Shown one piece after another: positions 52,812 to 61,810 of a DNA stretch of 64,000 nucleotides. The stretch comes from Streptomyces roseolilacinus (GTDB lineage Bacteria > Actinomycetota > Actinomycetes > Streptomycetales > Streptomycetaceae): positions 62,001-126,000 of the forward strand of contig NZ_BMSV01000004.1 in the NCBI RefSeq assembly GCF_014649335.1. The letters are read 5' to 3'. The translations under genes and the position numbers were made by a program. The notes beneath the pieces were generated by a model, which made no database searches, had not been told where the DNA came from, and saw nothing but the letters and a program-made list of their open reading frames with translations. Every line of letters starts with the position of its first letter. The first letter of the stretch is position 1.

Positions 52812-53770
52812 CTTCGGCTGAACTCCCCCGGGGACGGTCGCGTGCTCGGTGTGCCGGTGTTCGACGCCTTCACCAGGAAGTGCGGGCGCCGCTTCACCTC
52901 GTAGTAGATACGGCCCACATACTCCCCGATCAGGCCGACCATCACCATCTGGACGCCGGCGAGCGCGGTGACGGCGACCAGGAGGGTGACGTAGCCGGGG
53001 GTGTCCACCCCGTTGAGGAGGGCGTCGCCGACGATCCACGCCGCGTAGAGGAAGGCCGTGGAGACGAGCAGGAATCCCAGGTAGAGGGCGGCGCGGAGCG
53101 GTTTGTCGTTGAAGGAGAGCAGACCGTCGAGACCGTAGTTGAGGAGTTTGCGGAACGTCCATTTCGAGCGGCCCTGCTCACGCGTCTCGTTCTGGTACTC
53201 GAACGTCGCGGTGGGGAATCCGACCCAGGCGAAGATCCCTTTCGAGAAGCGGTTGTACTCGGTGAGTTCCAGCACCGCGTCGACGGCCCGGCGGGACAGC
53301 AGCCGGAAGTCCCCGACGCCGTCGACGAGCTCCACGTCGACGAGCCGGTTGATCACCCGGTAGTAGCCGCGGGCGAGCAGGGTGCGCGTGACGCGGTCGC
53401 CCTCGCGGGTGCGGCGGGCGACGACCTGGTCGTGGCCGTCGGCGTGCAGGTCCAGCATGCGGCCGACGAGCCGCGGCGGGTGCTGGAGGTCGGCGTCCAT
53501 GAGGACCACGGCGTCCCCGGCGGCGTGGCGGAGCCCGGCGAGCATGGCGGCCTCCTTGCCGAAGTTCCGGCTGAAGGAGACGTACCGGACGCGGGGGTCG
53601 GCGGCGGCCCGCTCCTGGAGGAGTTCCAGCGTGCGGTCGCGGCTTCCGTCGTCGACGTAGACGAGTTCGAAGTCCACCGCGAGGCGGCCCAATTCCGCGG
53701 TCACGTGCTCGTGGAATCGGGGGATGATCTCCTCTTCCTCGAAACAGGGCACCACTATCGAGATCAGCAC
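52808..53770 (-). CDS. Family 2 glycosyltransferase (GtrB/dolichol-phosphate sugar synthase type)
   Basis: A 320-aa membrane glycosyltransferase that should attach a hexose from a nucleotide sugar to polyprenyl phosphate. The catalytic GT2 domain has ISIVVPCFEEEEIIPRFHEH, LVYVDDGSRDRTLELLQ (DDGS), NFGKEAAMLAGL and VVLMDADLQHPPRL (DAD metal site). RSKWTFRKLLNYGLDGLLSF precedes two C-terminal membrane helices. The start is GTG 53770 with a weak ribosome site. With gtrA it forms a module for extracytoplasmic sugar transfer, and the divergent YfhO-like gene may encode the receiving transferase. Confidence 0.92.
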   Translation of the reverse strand: MLISIVVPCFEEEEIIPRFHEHVTAELGRLAVDFELVYVDDGSRDRTLELLQERAAADPRVRYVSFSRNFGKEAAMLAGLRHAAGDAVVLMDADLQHPPRLVGRMLDLHADGHDQVVARRTREGDRVTRTLLARGYYRVINRLVDVELVDGVGDFRLLSRRAVDAVLELTEYNRFSKGIFAWVGFPTATFEYQNETREQGRSKWTFRKLLNYGLDGLLSFNDKPLRAALYLGFLLVSTAFLYAAWIVGDALLNGVDTPGYVTLLVAVTALAGVQMVMVGLIGEYVGRIYYEVKRRPHFLVKASNTGTPSTRPSPGEFSRR

Positions 53771-53893
53771 GGCGCCCACGGAAACGGCCGCGCGTGTCGG
53801 GTGCGGACCCCTTCCGTGGCGGGCAGGCGGACATTCGGTGAACTCGCCCGCGAGGCACGGGCATTCGCTTTTCCCGGTGCCATATTCGGGGAC

Positions 53894-56314
53894 GTGGCCG
53901 AGTCCCGTACCCCTCCGTCCGCTCCGCGCGCCTGCGGTGCGGCCGCGCTGTTCGCCGTGTTCGCCGTCTGCGCCGGCGACGCCGTCGCCCGGACCTTCCC
54001 CTTCGGGCCGCGCACGCGCGCCGTCAACGACCTGGGCAACCAGTTCGTGCCGTTCCACGCCCACCTGTGGGACCTGCTGCACGGGCGGACCGGGGGCGGG
54101 CTGCTGCTGAACTGGCGGTCGGGGTACGGGACCAGTCTGCTGCCGGACCTGGGCACCTATCTGACCGGCCCGTTCGCCCTGCTCGTCGGGGTGTTCCCGC
54201 GGGAGCGGATCGACCTGGCCGTGTACGTGGTGACGGTGCTGAAGCTCGGCGCGGCGGCGGCCTCCATGGCGCTGGTGCTGCTGCGGCAGCGGCGGGGCAG
54301 CCGGTGGGGGGCGGCCGTGCTGGGCGCCGCGTACGCGCTGTGCGGCTGGGCGGTGGTGGAGGCCTCGTACAACCCGATGTGGCTGGACGGGCTGATCGCC
54401 TTCCCGCTGCTGTGCCTGGTGGCCGAGTGGGTGCGGGAGGGGCGGCGCCCGGTGCTGGGGCCCGTGGTGGTCGCCGTGTGCTGGGTGGCCAACTTCTACA
54501 CCGCGTACATGGCGACGCTCGGCGCGGCGCTGGTGCTGCTCGCGCGGGGCGGGGCGCGGCCGCGGGTGCTGGGGCGGGCGGCGGCGACGGTGCTGCTGGG
54601 GGTGGGGCTCGCCGCACCCGTGCTGGTCCCGGTGTTCCTGGGGTCGCGGCACGCGTACCCGGGGTGGACGCGGCACTTCGACGCGGCGTCGTGGCCGGAC
54701 GTGGCGGCGCGAGTGCTGCCGGCGACGTACAGCTTCTTCACGCCGGCGCTGTTCCTGGGGGCGGGGGCGCTGCTGCTGGCCGCCGCGCTGCCGTTCCACC
54801 GGGGGGTGGCCCGGCGGGAGCGGCTGGTGTGGGGCGGGCTGGTGGCGGGGGTGCTGCTGTCCGCGCAGTGGGAGCCGACGCACCTGGTGTGGCACGTGTT
54901 CGCCACGCCGAACGGCAGCCCGTACCGGCAGACGTTCGTCCTGGCGGGCGTCGTGGTGATGGCCGCGTGGACGGGGGTGGCCGCCGGCTGGCCGGGGCCG
55001 CGGGCGCTGCTGGGCGGGGCGGGCGTGCTGGCCGCCGTGGCGGTGGCGGCGGCGGGCAGCGCGCTGGTGACGGGCGCGTCGTACGCGCTGTTCGCGGGCG
55101 GGGTGGCCGCCGCCGTGGGGGCGGTGGTGCTGCTGGGCCGTGCGGGGCGGGGGCGGCGGGTGGTCCGGGCCGCGGGGGGCGCGCTGCTGGCGGCCACCGT
55201 CGTCGTGCCGGCCGCGGCCACCACGGCGTACGCCGACCGGGAGCGGCCCGCGCGGCTCGACGACTACCCGGCGTGGGGCGGCGCGCACGAGGTGCGGGCG
55301 GCGGCCGTGCGCGGCGCCGACGGCTGGCCGGAGCACCGGACCGACCCGGGGCGGCCCCAGCTCACCGGCAACGACCCGCTGCTGGTGGGCGGGCAGGGCG
55401 CCGCGTACTACAGCAGCCACACGCCGGAGGTGTGGACGCGGACCCTGGCCGCGCTCGGCGGCGGCTGGACCTCGCACGGGCGCAGCCTGCAGAGCCTCGA
55501 CAACCCGGTGACCGACGCCCTGTTCGCGGTGGGCGCGCGGTGGCGGGAGGGGGTGCTGACGCGGACCGGGGAGCGGCTGCCGCTGGTGACGGTGCGGCCG
55601 CGGGCCGCGGGGACCGGCCCCGGGGGGCGGGAACTCCGGTACGGGTCCTCCGCGTTCCGCAACCAGGAGCTGCTGCTCGGGTCACGCGTCTACGACCTCC
55701 CCGCGGACGGCGCGTGCCCGGTCGGCAGCGACGTCTTCGCCTGGGCGCCCGACTTCACCGGCACGGTGCGCCTCGGCGGTACGGGCCGGCCGGCCGAGCT
55801 GCGCGGCGGGCTGCCCAAGCGGCGGGCCGCCATGACCCCGCTCGGCACGCAGCGCGCGGCGGGCGTGCGCGTGGAGTGGCGGGGCCGGGGCGCCGTGCCC
55901 GAGGGCTCCGTCGGCTGCCTCGACCGGGGGCGGCTGAGCGAGGCGGTGGCCCGGCTGCGGGCCACCGCGGCGGTGGACGTGCGGGTGGACGGCGACACGG
56001 TGCGCGCCGCGCTCCCGCCGGGCACCCGCGGGGTGGCGGTCCTGGCGGCGCCCCGGATCGCCGGGTGGCGGTGCGGGGGCCGGCCGGCCGGGGAGCACCT
56101 GGGCCTGGTCGCCGTGGAGGTCTCGGGTGGGGCGTCGGTGAGCTGCGCGTTCCGCCCGCCGGGGCTGCGGGCCGGGGCCGCGGGCGGGACGGCGGCACTG
56201 CTGGTGCTGGTGGGGACGGGGGTGCGCCTCCGGCGTGCGCGTCGCCCGCACGCCACCAAGACTTCACCCGTGCACCACCGTGCCGTACCCCGGGAACGGG
56301 CCGGTGCGGCGTAG
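53894..56314 (+). CDS. YfhO-family polytopic membrane protein (GT-C fold), 806 aa
   Basis: Twelve or more hydrophobic helices lie in the first 460 residues, e.g. AVLGAAYALCGWAVVEASYN, PVVVAVCWVANFYTAYMATL and GALLLAAALPFHRGV. The extracytoplasmic loop NQFVPFHAHLWDLL near the N-terminus is typical of GT-C transferases such as YfhO. A large soluble C-terminal part follows (about 470-770), then one last helix. YfhO proteins use polyprenyl-phosphate sugars to glycosylate teichoic acids or other wall polymers. The start is uncertain: GTG 53894 was chosen as the first plausible start before TM1. It is divergent from the GT2-gtrA pair, whose product it may use. Confidence 0.82.
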   Translation: MAESRTPPSAPRACGAAALFAVFAVCAGDAVARTFPFGPRTRAVNDLGNQFVPFHAHLWDLLHGRTGGGLLLNWRSGYGTSLLPDLGTYLTGPFALLVGVFPRERIDLAVYVVTVLKLGAAAASMALVLLRQRRGSRWGAAVLGAAYALCGWAVVEASYNPMWLDGLIAFPLLCLVAEWVREGRRPVLGPVVVAVCWVANFYTAYMATLGAALVLLARGGARPRVLGRAAATVLLGVGLAAPVLVPVFLGSRHAYPGWTRHFDAASWPDVAARVLPATYSFFTPALFLGAGALLLAAALPFHRGVARRERLVWGGLVAGVLLSAQWEPTHLVWHVFATPNGSPYRQTFVLAGVVVMAAWTGVAAGWPGPRALLGGAGVLAAVAVAAAGSALVTGASYALFAGGVAAAVGAVVLLGRAGRGRRVVRAAGGALLAATVVVPAAATTAYADRERPARLDDYPAWGGAHEVRAAAVRGADGWPEHRTDPGRPQLTGNDPLLVGGQGAAYYSSHTPEVWTRTLAALGGGWTSHGRSLQSLDNPVTDALFAVGARWREGVLTRTGERLPLVTVRPRAAGTGPGGRELRYGSSAFRNQELLLGSRVYDLPADGACPVGSDVFAWAPDFTGTVRLGGTGRPAELRGGLPKRRAAMTPLGTQRAAGVRVEWRGRGAVPEGSVGCLDRGRLSEAVARLRATAAVDVRVDGDTVRAALPPGTRGVAVLAAPRIAGWRCGGRPAGEHLGLVAVEVSGGASVSCAFRPPGLRAGAAGGTAALLVLVGTGVRLRRARRPHATKTSPVHHRAVPRERAGAA

Positions 56315-56324
56315 CTTGCCCCGC

Positions 56325-57161
56325 ATGCCCTCTCTCCTGAGAAACCCGCTGACGAAGCGGCTGCTGCGGCCCGCCCTCTCCCTGATCGAGCAGCGCATGG
56401 AGCACGTCACGCACGCGTTCCAGAAGGACCTGGACGCCCTGCACCACGAGGTGGCCGACCTGCGCCGGCAGAGCTACGGGCTCGGGCTGCTGCTCGACCA
56501 CGCCGGGCGCGGCGCGCACCGGATGCCGACGCCCACGCAGGTGGACCGGCTCGTCGACGAGGTCCGCGCGGTGACCGGCGCGGCGGACGAGCGGGCGCGG
56601 GGGGACGTCACCGTGGCGTACCGGCACCTGGTGGCGCTGGAGGCGCTGGGGGTCGGCGGGATCGGCGGGACGGTGTCCGACGTGTGCGGCCGGCTGGCGG
56701 CGGTGCCCCTCCTCGCGACGGGCTCCGGCGCGGAGCCTCGTGCGGACGTCGGCGCGGGCCCCGGTGTGGTGGAGGTGCTGGAGGTCGGCACCGGGCACGG
56801 GCTGTTCGCGGCGGCGCTGCGCAGGATGCTGCGGCGGCACGGGGTGGAGGCGCGGCTGACGCTCGTCGACCCGCTGGACGGCGCGCCCGCCCTGGAGGAG
56901 GTCGTGCGGGGCAACCTCGCGCTGGGCGGCGGGAGTCCGGACGCGTCGCGGCTGGTGCGCGGCCGGCTGGACGAGTCGCGGGTCCGCGAGCTGGTCGCGG
57001 ACCGGCGCTACGGGGTGGTCCTCCTGGACGGCCCGCACGACGGCGTCCCCGCCCTGGCCGCGCCGGGCGCGGTGGTGGTGTCCCCGGCCGGGGTGCCGGG
57101 TCCGGGCCTGCGCCCCCTGGGCGCGGTGGCGGACTCCGCGTACTACGGCACGGCCGCCTGA
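56325..57161 (+). CDS. SAM-dependent methyltransferase-like protein with coiled-coil N-terminus
   Basis: A 278-aa protein. The N-terminus is basic (LLRNPLTKRLLRPALSLIEQ) and leads into a coiled coil (MEHVTHAFQKDLDALHHEVA). The C-terminal half has the SAM motif VEVLEVGTGHGLFAAALRRM and the acidic strand ARLTLVDPLDG, as in Methyltransf_24 O-methyltransferases, and ends VVLLDGPHDG. It starts at the ATG 56325, 10 bp after the YfhO-like stop. A role in modifying a surface glycan is possible from context only; the substrate is unknown. Confidence 0.7.
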   Translation: MPSLLRNPLTKRLLRPALSLIEQRMEHVTHAFQKDLDALHHEVADLRRQSYGLGLLLDHAGRGAHRMPTPTQVDRLVDEVRAVTGAADERARGDVTVAYRHLVALEALGVGGIGGTVSDVCGRLAAVPLLATGSGAEPRADVGAGPGVVEVLEVGTGHGLFAAALRRMLRRHGVEARLTLVDPLDGAPALEEVVRGNLALGGGSPDASRLVRGRLDESRVRELVADRRYGVVLLDGPHDGVPALAAPGAVVVSPAGVPGPGLRPLGAVADSAYYGTAA

Positions 57162-57198
57162 CCGGACGGCCGCCCGACCGCCCGGCCGGCGCGCCGGG

Positions 57199-58770
57199 TC
57201 AGCGGCCGCGTATCTGCTGCTGGTGGGTGAGCGCCCGGCGCAGTTCGCCCGCCAGCGGGTGGTACGGGCCGTAGGTGCGCTCCGTGTCGTACAGCAGGTT
57301 CTGGAGCTGCTGGTACGCCCCGGAGTGGTCGCCCATGGTCAGCAGCAGGTGCCCGATCCGGTGCCGGATGCCGAACGCCCGGCTCGGGTCGGCGCCGGGC
57401 TGCTGCCGGGCGCTCTCGTGGTACGGCAGGATCGCCCGGTACTCGGCGAGCGCCTCCGCCGCCTCGCCCAGCTGCTCCAGGCAGAGCGCCACGTCGTGCC
57501 GGTACTGGAGGGTCTGCGGGTCGGCCGGTCCCGCCTCGGCGGCCCGGTCGGCGGCGAGGCGGCGCAGCTCGGGCAGGGCGCGCCGGTACTGGCCGTCGTC
57601 CATGAGGGTCGTCGCGTACTGCTTGCGCAGGACGCGGACGACGTGCGAGTGCTCGCCGTGCTCGGCGGCGGCGGCCGGGAGGATCGCGCCGAGCAGGTCG
57701 ACGGCCTGGGTGATGCGGCCCTCGCCGAGGAGCCGCTTCACCTCGTCGACGGCGGCGGCCACGCCGGGCCGCCCGGCGGCGGACGCGCCGGTGTCCGCCG
57801 CCACGGACGGCGGGACGGTCGGGGGCGGCGGGACGCGGACGGCCGCGGCGGGCGCGGACGCCCGCTCGGGCCAGGGGGCGAGGGGGCGCGTGAACGGCCG
57901 GGTGGGGTCCATGGGACCGGTCGGCCCGCCGCCGCGCGCCGGGAGCAGCGGGGCGAGCGCCTCGTAGACCTCCTGCGCGCCGGAGGGCCGGTGCTGGGGG
58001 TCCTTGGCGAGGAGCCGCAGCACCAGGGCCTCCAGCGCCTCGGGGATGTCGGGGCGGAGCCGCCTGATGGGCTGCGGGGGCTCGTACAGGTGGCGGTGGA
58101 GGACGCCGAGGGCGGTGGAGCCGGCGAACGGCACGTTCCCGCTCAGCAGTTCGTGCAGGACGACGCCGAGGGCGTACAGGTCGGTGTACGGGCCGACGGC
58201 GCCGCCCATGGCCTGCTCGGGCGCCATGTAGGCGGGGCTGCCGATGGGCGAGCCGGTGTGGGTGAGGCGCGTGGTGTCGGTGTCGAGGACGGACGCGACG
58301 CCCAGGTCGAGGACGGTGATCGTGCCGTCGGGCTTGACCATCACGTTGCGCGGCTTCAGGTCGCGGTGGACGATCGGCACCGCGTGGACGGCGGCCAGCA
58401 CCGCGCACATCTGGGCGGCGACGGCGACGGCCCACTGCCACGGGTACGGCTCGTGCTCGGCGAGGTGGTCGGAGAGGTCGGCGCCCTCGACGTACTGCAT
58501 GACGAGGTACAGGTCGTCGCCGTCGCTGCCCGCGTCGTGCACGGTGACCAGGCCGGGGTGGGCGACCTGGGCGGTGACCCGGCACTCGCGGACGAAGCGG
58601 CGGCGCATGTCCTCCGCGACGGTGGCGGCGGCCATGTGGTCGGGGCGCAGCAGCTTGACGGCGACGCGGCGGTCGAGCCGCCGGTCGTACGCCGTCCAGA
58701 CCTGGCCCATGCCGCCCTGGCCGATGACCGTGGCCAGCTCGTACCGGTCGGTGATGACCCGCCCGTTCAC
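57199..58770 (-). CDS. Serine/threonine protein kinase with C-terminal TPR region
   Basis: A 523-aa Hanks-type kinase. The glycine loop is GQGGMG (17-22), the ATP lysine is Lys39 in RVAVKLLR, the catalytic loop is HRDLKPRNVMV (135-145) and the metal motif reads DLG (155-157) in place of DFG. The activation-segment end is GSPAYMAPEQ. After a Pro/Ala linker (about 275-345) comes a TPR-like region (about 350-520, e.g. LRKQYATTLMDDGQYRRALP and ALCLEQLGEAAEALAEYRAI). No membrane helix or PASTA domain is present, so it is cytosolic. The GTG at 58770 overlaps the stop of the preceding membrane-protein gene (GTGA). Confidence 0.95.
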   Translation of the reverse strand: MNGRVITDRYELATVIGQGGMGQVWTAYDRRLDRRVAVKLLRPDHMAAATVAEDMRRRFVRECRVTAQVAHPGLVTVHDAGSDGDDLYLVMQYVEGADLSDHLAEHEPYPWQWAVAVAAQMCAVLAAVHAVPIVHRDLKPRNVMVKPDGTITVLDLGVASVLDTDTTRLTHTGSPIGSPAYMAPEQAMGGAVGPYTDLYALGVVLHELLSGNVPFAGSTALGVLHRHLYEPPQPIRRLRPDIPEALEALVLRLLAKDPQHRPSGAQEVYEALAPLLPARGGGPTGPMDPTRPFTRPLAPWPERASAPAAAVRVPPPPTVPPSVAADTGASAAGRPGVAAAVDEVKRLLGEGRITQAVDLLGAILPAAAAEHGEHSHVVRVLRKQYATTLMDDGQYRRALPELRRLAADRAAEAGPADPQTLQYRHDVALCLEQLGEAAEALAEYRAILPYHESARQQPGADPSRAFGIRHRIGHLLLTMGDHSGAYQQLQNLLYDTERTYGPYHPLAGELRRALTHQQQIRGR

Positions 58771-59411
58771 CGGCCGCCGTCCTCCCTGCGGAGGAGGTCG
58801 CTGAGCTCGTCCAGCTCGGCGCGGACCTGGTCGATGCGGGGGGCCGCGGGCGCGCCGGCCTGCGGCGGGACCGACGGCCGGGGCTGCGGCTGGGGCTGGG
58901 GCTGCGGCGGGGCCGGGACCTGGACCTGGACCTGCGGCGGGACCTGGACCTGCGGCTGCGGCTGCCCGTACTGCGGCATCGCCGCGGGGGGTATCCCCGG
59001 GTGCGTCCGGGGCTGCGGGGCCGGGTACCCGTAGCCGGAGCCGAGGGGGAAGGTCGTCGCGTACGGCGAGCCGGCCGGGCGGGCGGCGCGCGTGTCGTGG
59101 TGGCGGATGTCGGCGTACAGGAAGTACCCGGTGAACAGGGCGGCGTTCAGCAGGATGCCCCCCACCGAGAGGTTGGCCTGCATGCTGTCCGTGTCCTCCG
59201 GGATGAAGATCATGCAGAGGAGCGTGACGATCACGGAGACGCCGAACAGCCCCCAGTCGCGGGGCCGTCGCGTCACCACCGCGAGCCGCAGGGTCGCCGC
59301 CCCCGTGAGGAAGCCCAGGCTCAGCAGCGGCAGCACGGCGAACAGGACGCGGAGCACGACGACGTGGGTCGGCGTACGACGCTGCGGTGGCACGGGGCCG
59401 GGGCCGTACAT
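58767..59411 (-). CDS. Small membrane protein with Pro/Gln-rich tail, co-transcribed with the kinase
   Basis: A 214-aa protein with about four hydrophobic segments (VVVLRVLFAVLPLLSLGFLT, DWGLFGVSVIVTLLCMIFIP, NLSVGGILLNAALFTGYFLY and one partial). A cytoplasmic low-complexity tail contains repeats of PQ and QV (PQVQVPPQVQVQVPAPPQPQ), and a short charged helix (IDQVRAELDELSDLLRRED) ends it. GGAGGAG precedes the ATG at 59411. It overlaps the kinase gene by 4 bases, so it may anchor or be a substrate of that kinase; this is inference. Confidence 0.78.
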   Translation of the reverse strand: MYGPGPVPPQRRTPTHVVVLRVLFAVLPLLSLGFLTGAATLRLAVVTRRPRDWGLFGVSVIVTLLCMIFIPEDTDSMQANLSVGGILLNAALFTGYFLYADIRHHDTRAARPAGSPYATTFPLGSGYGYPAPQPRTHPGIPPAAMPQYGQPQPQVQVPPQVQVQVPAPPQPQPQPQPRPSVPPQAGAPAAPRIDQVRAELDELSDLLRREDGGR

Positions 59412-59518
59412 GGCTCCTCCAGGAGGCCGGGTGGGGGGAAGACGTCCGATACGGGGATGAGCGTATACAGCGACACGGACAACGGCCCCACGGTTGCACG
59501 GATCGGCGGTGCCGTTGC

Positions 59519-61615
59519 TCACGCCTCCAGCGTGCCGTCCGTCAGCCCGTCGTACATGCCGCGCACCAGCCGCTCCCCGAGCCGGCCCACCTGGCGCAGG
59601 GCCTGCTCGAAGTCGTCGAGCGCCCGGAACCGTTCGCCGTACCGGCGCTGCTCGGCGAGCGGCAGCCGGGGCAGCTGGAGGCGGCGCACGTCGAGGCGGG
59701 TCGCGGTGGAGGCGTAGCTGCTGGCCTGCCGCTGGTTGGCGGTGCCGCGCAGGAACCCGGCGAGGAACCAGGGGTCGAGGGCGGCCGGGTCGGGGCGCAG
59801 GAGGTGGAGGCCCCGTCCGAGGGCGGCGCCCGCGGTGGCCTCGTCGACGACGCGCGCGACGGGGCCGCCGCCGAGGACGGGGACGACGACGTCGCCGGTG
59901 CGCAGCAGGACGGGTTCCTCGCCGCCCGCGGGGCCTTCGGGCAGGGCGCCGCCGGGTCCCCGGCCGGCGAGGACGTCCTGTTCGGTCAGGACGCGGGGGC
60001 GGGAGGCGGCCGGGCCGTGGCCGGGGGCGGTGCCGGCGCCCCCGGCGTGGAGGCGGAGGGCGCCGGTGCGGGCGAGTTCGCCGACGGTGACGCCGGGCGG
60101 TCGGGCGGGCCCGGCGGGGGCGGGCGCCGGGACGGCGCGGGTGATGCGGCCGGGCGGCGGGGTCAGTTCGGCGGTGCGGCGCAGCTGGGCGGCGAGCCGG
60201 TCGGCCACGGTCGCCAGCTCGGCCGCGCCGCCGCTCGCCGCGGGGGGCGGCAGGTGGCGGGCGGGCGCGAGGTCCACGTCGTCGTCGAGCAGGTCGATGA
60301 CGGGCAGGGAGCGGCTGGTGCCGGGCCGCTCGGGGGCGGTGCCGTGCCGGTCGAACGGCGTCCAGGCGTCGAGTACGGCGGTGTGGACGGCCTGCCAGTC
60401 GAGCCGGTCGCGGCCGGCCGCGCCGTGCGCGGAGGTGTCGACGAGCAGCAGCTCGGGTGACGGGGCGGCGGCGCCCGGCCTGCGCAGCACCCACAGGTGC
60501 AGCGGGATGCCGTAGGGGGGCGCGGCGCCGGCCGGGAGGGCGACGACCGCGCGGAGGGCACCGCGCCGCAGCAGGTCGGCGCGGATGCGGCGGCCGGAGC
60601 GGCGGGAGGCGGCGGCGGGCGGCATGAGCAGCACGGCGGTGCCGCCGGGGCGGAGGCGGGCCAGGGCGTGCTGCACCCAGGCGAGCTCGGACTCCGTGCG
60701 GGCGGGGAAGCCGTACTCCCAGCGGGGGTCGTAGGCGAGCTCCTCGTGGCCCCAGTTGCGCTCGTTGAACGGCGGGTGGCACAGGACCGCGTCGGCGGCC
60801 AGGTGCGGGTGGGCGTCGGCGCGCAGCGCGTCGCCCGCGCGGGCGTGGACCTCGGCGCCGGTGTGCAGGGCGAGGTGGAGCGCGCCGAGGGCGGCCAGGT
60901 CGGGGTCGGCCTCCTGGGCGTACAGGGCGGCGGGCGCCTCGACGGCGCGGAGCAGGGCGCCCGTGCCGCAGGCGGGGTCCAGGACCGTGGGGCGGCCGGC
61001 GCGGCCGGGCGGGACGGCGAGGGCGGCCATGAGGGCGGCCGGGCCGGGCGGGGTGAGGGTGAACTGGCGCGGGTTGGCGTCGAGGTGACGGGCCAGCAGG
61101 AAAGCGAAGGCGGCCGGGGCGCCGCCGCTCCCGGCGGCGAGTTCGACGGCCGCGCGCAGCAGCGGCACGGACGGGGCGAGGGCCTCGGCGGTGGGGGTGG
61201 CGACGGGCCGGCGGGAGCCCAGGCGGGCGGTGAGGACGCCGTCGAGGACGGGGGGCAGCAGCCCGGCGAGGTGGTCGTCGGGCACCCGGGTCCCGGCGGG
61301 CCAGAGGGCGGGCCGTTCGTGTACGAGGAGGAGGGCGCAGCCCGCGTGGACGAGGGCGGTGGCGGCGCCCTCGGGGTGGCCGGAGACCTGCTGCCAGACC
61401 CGTTCCCGCAGGGGCACCTCGGCGAGCTTGCCCTGGGCGCGCAGCCAACGTTCGACGTCGGCCAGCGCGAAGGACGGGCTGGTCTCGCTGCCCCCGACCG
61501 GCTTGGGGAAGTCGGCGTGGCGGCGGCGCCAGTTGCTGACGGCGGCCCGGCCGACCCCGGCGAGCCGGGCGATCTCCGCGGCGGTCACCTCTGCTGCGTT
61601 CGCGTTCTCCGGCAC
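59519..61615 (-). CDS. HTH-containing N6-type DNA methylase homologue with HPPF in place of NPPF
   Basis: A 698-aa protein. An N-terminal MerR-like HTH (AAEIARLAGVGRAAVSNWRR) is followed by a helical region, then the type I-like methyltransferase core. SAM motif I is TVLDPACGTGALLRAV, and motif IV reads CHPPFNERNWG where active N6-adenine methylases have NPPF (His at residue 280; codon at 60778-60776). GGTAVLLMPPAAASRRSG follows. The C-terminal third resembles a specificity/target-recognition module (LDPWFLAGFLRGTANQRQAS, LQLPRLPLAEQRRYGERFRA). No restriction subunit is adjacent. The GTG at 61615 has GGAGG 10 bases upstream; a GTG at 61648 is possible. Confidence 0.85.
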   Translation of the reverse strand: MPENANAAEVTAAEIARLAGVGRAAVSNWRRRHADFPKPVGGSETSPSFALADVERWLRAQGKLAEVPLRERVWQQVSGHPEGAATALVHAGCALLLVHERPALWPAGTRVPDDHLAGLLPPVLDGVLTARLGSRRPVATPTAEALAPSVPLLRAAVELAAGSGGAPAAFAFLLARHLDANPRQFTLTPPGPAALMAALAVPPGRAGRPTVLDPACGTGALLRAVEAPAALYAQEADPDLAALGALHLALHTGAEVHARAGDALRADAHPHLAADAVLCHPPFNERNWGHEELAYDPRWEYGFPARTESELAWVQHALARLRPGGTAVLLMPPAAASRRSGRRIRADLLRRGALRAVVALPAGAAPPYGIPLHLWVLRRPGAAAPSPELLLVDTSAHGAAGRDRLDWQAVHTAVLDAWTPFDRHGTAPERPGTSRSLPVIDLLDDDVDLAPARHLPPPAASGGAAELATVADRLAAQLRRTAELTPPPGRITRAVPAPAPAGPARPPGVTVGELARTGALRLHAGGAGTAPGHGPAASRPRVLTEQDVLAGRGPGGALPEGPAGGEEPVLLRTGDVVVPVLGGGPVARVVDEATAGAALGRGLHLLRPDPAALDPWFLAGFLRGTANQRQASSYASTATRLDVRRLQLPRLPLAEQRRYGERFRALDDFEQALRQVGRLGERLVRGMYDGLTDGTLEA

Positions 61616-61810
61616 GTGGCCGCTCCCTCCGTCCGCGATGTGCCCCACATCCTAGGGCGGACACCTCTTCCACTGTTTCACAGCGTGAGCCGAGAGCGAG
61701 AGAAGAAAGCGTGTTGACTCGGTTCACAAGGTCTGGTGTGATTGACGCATCGCTTCACGGGGCTGCCTCAAGCTCCGCTCACACTCCATGTCTTCGTCCG
61801 GAGGGCACCC

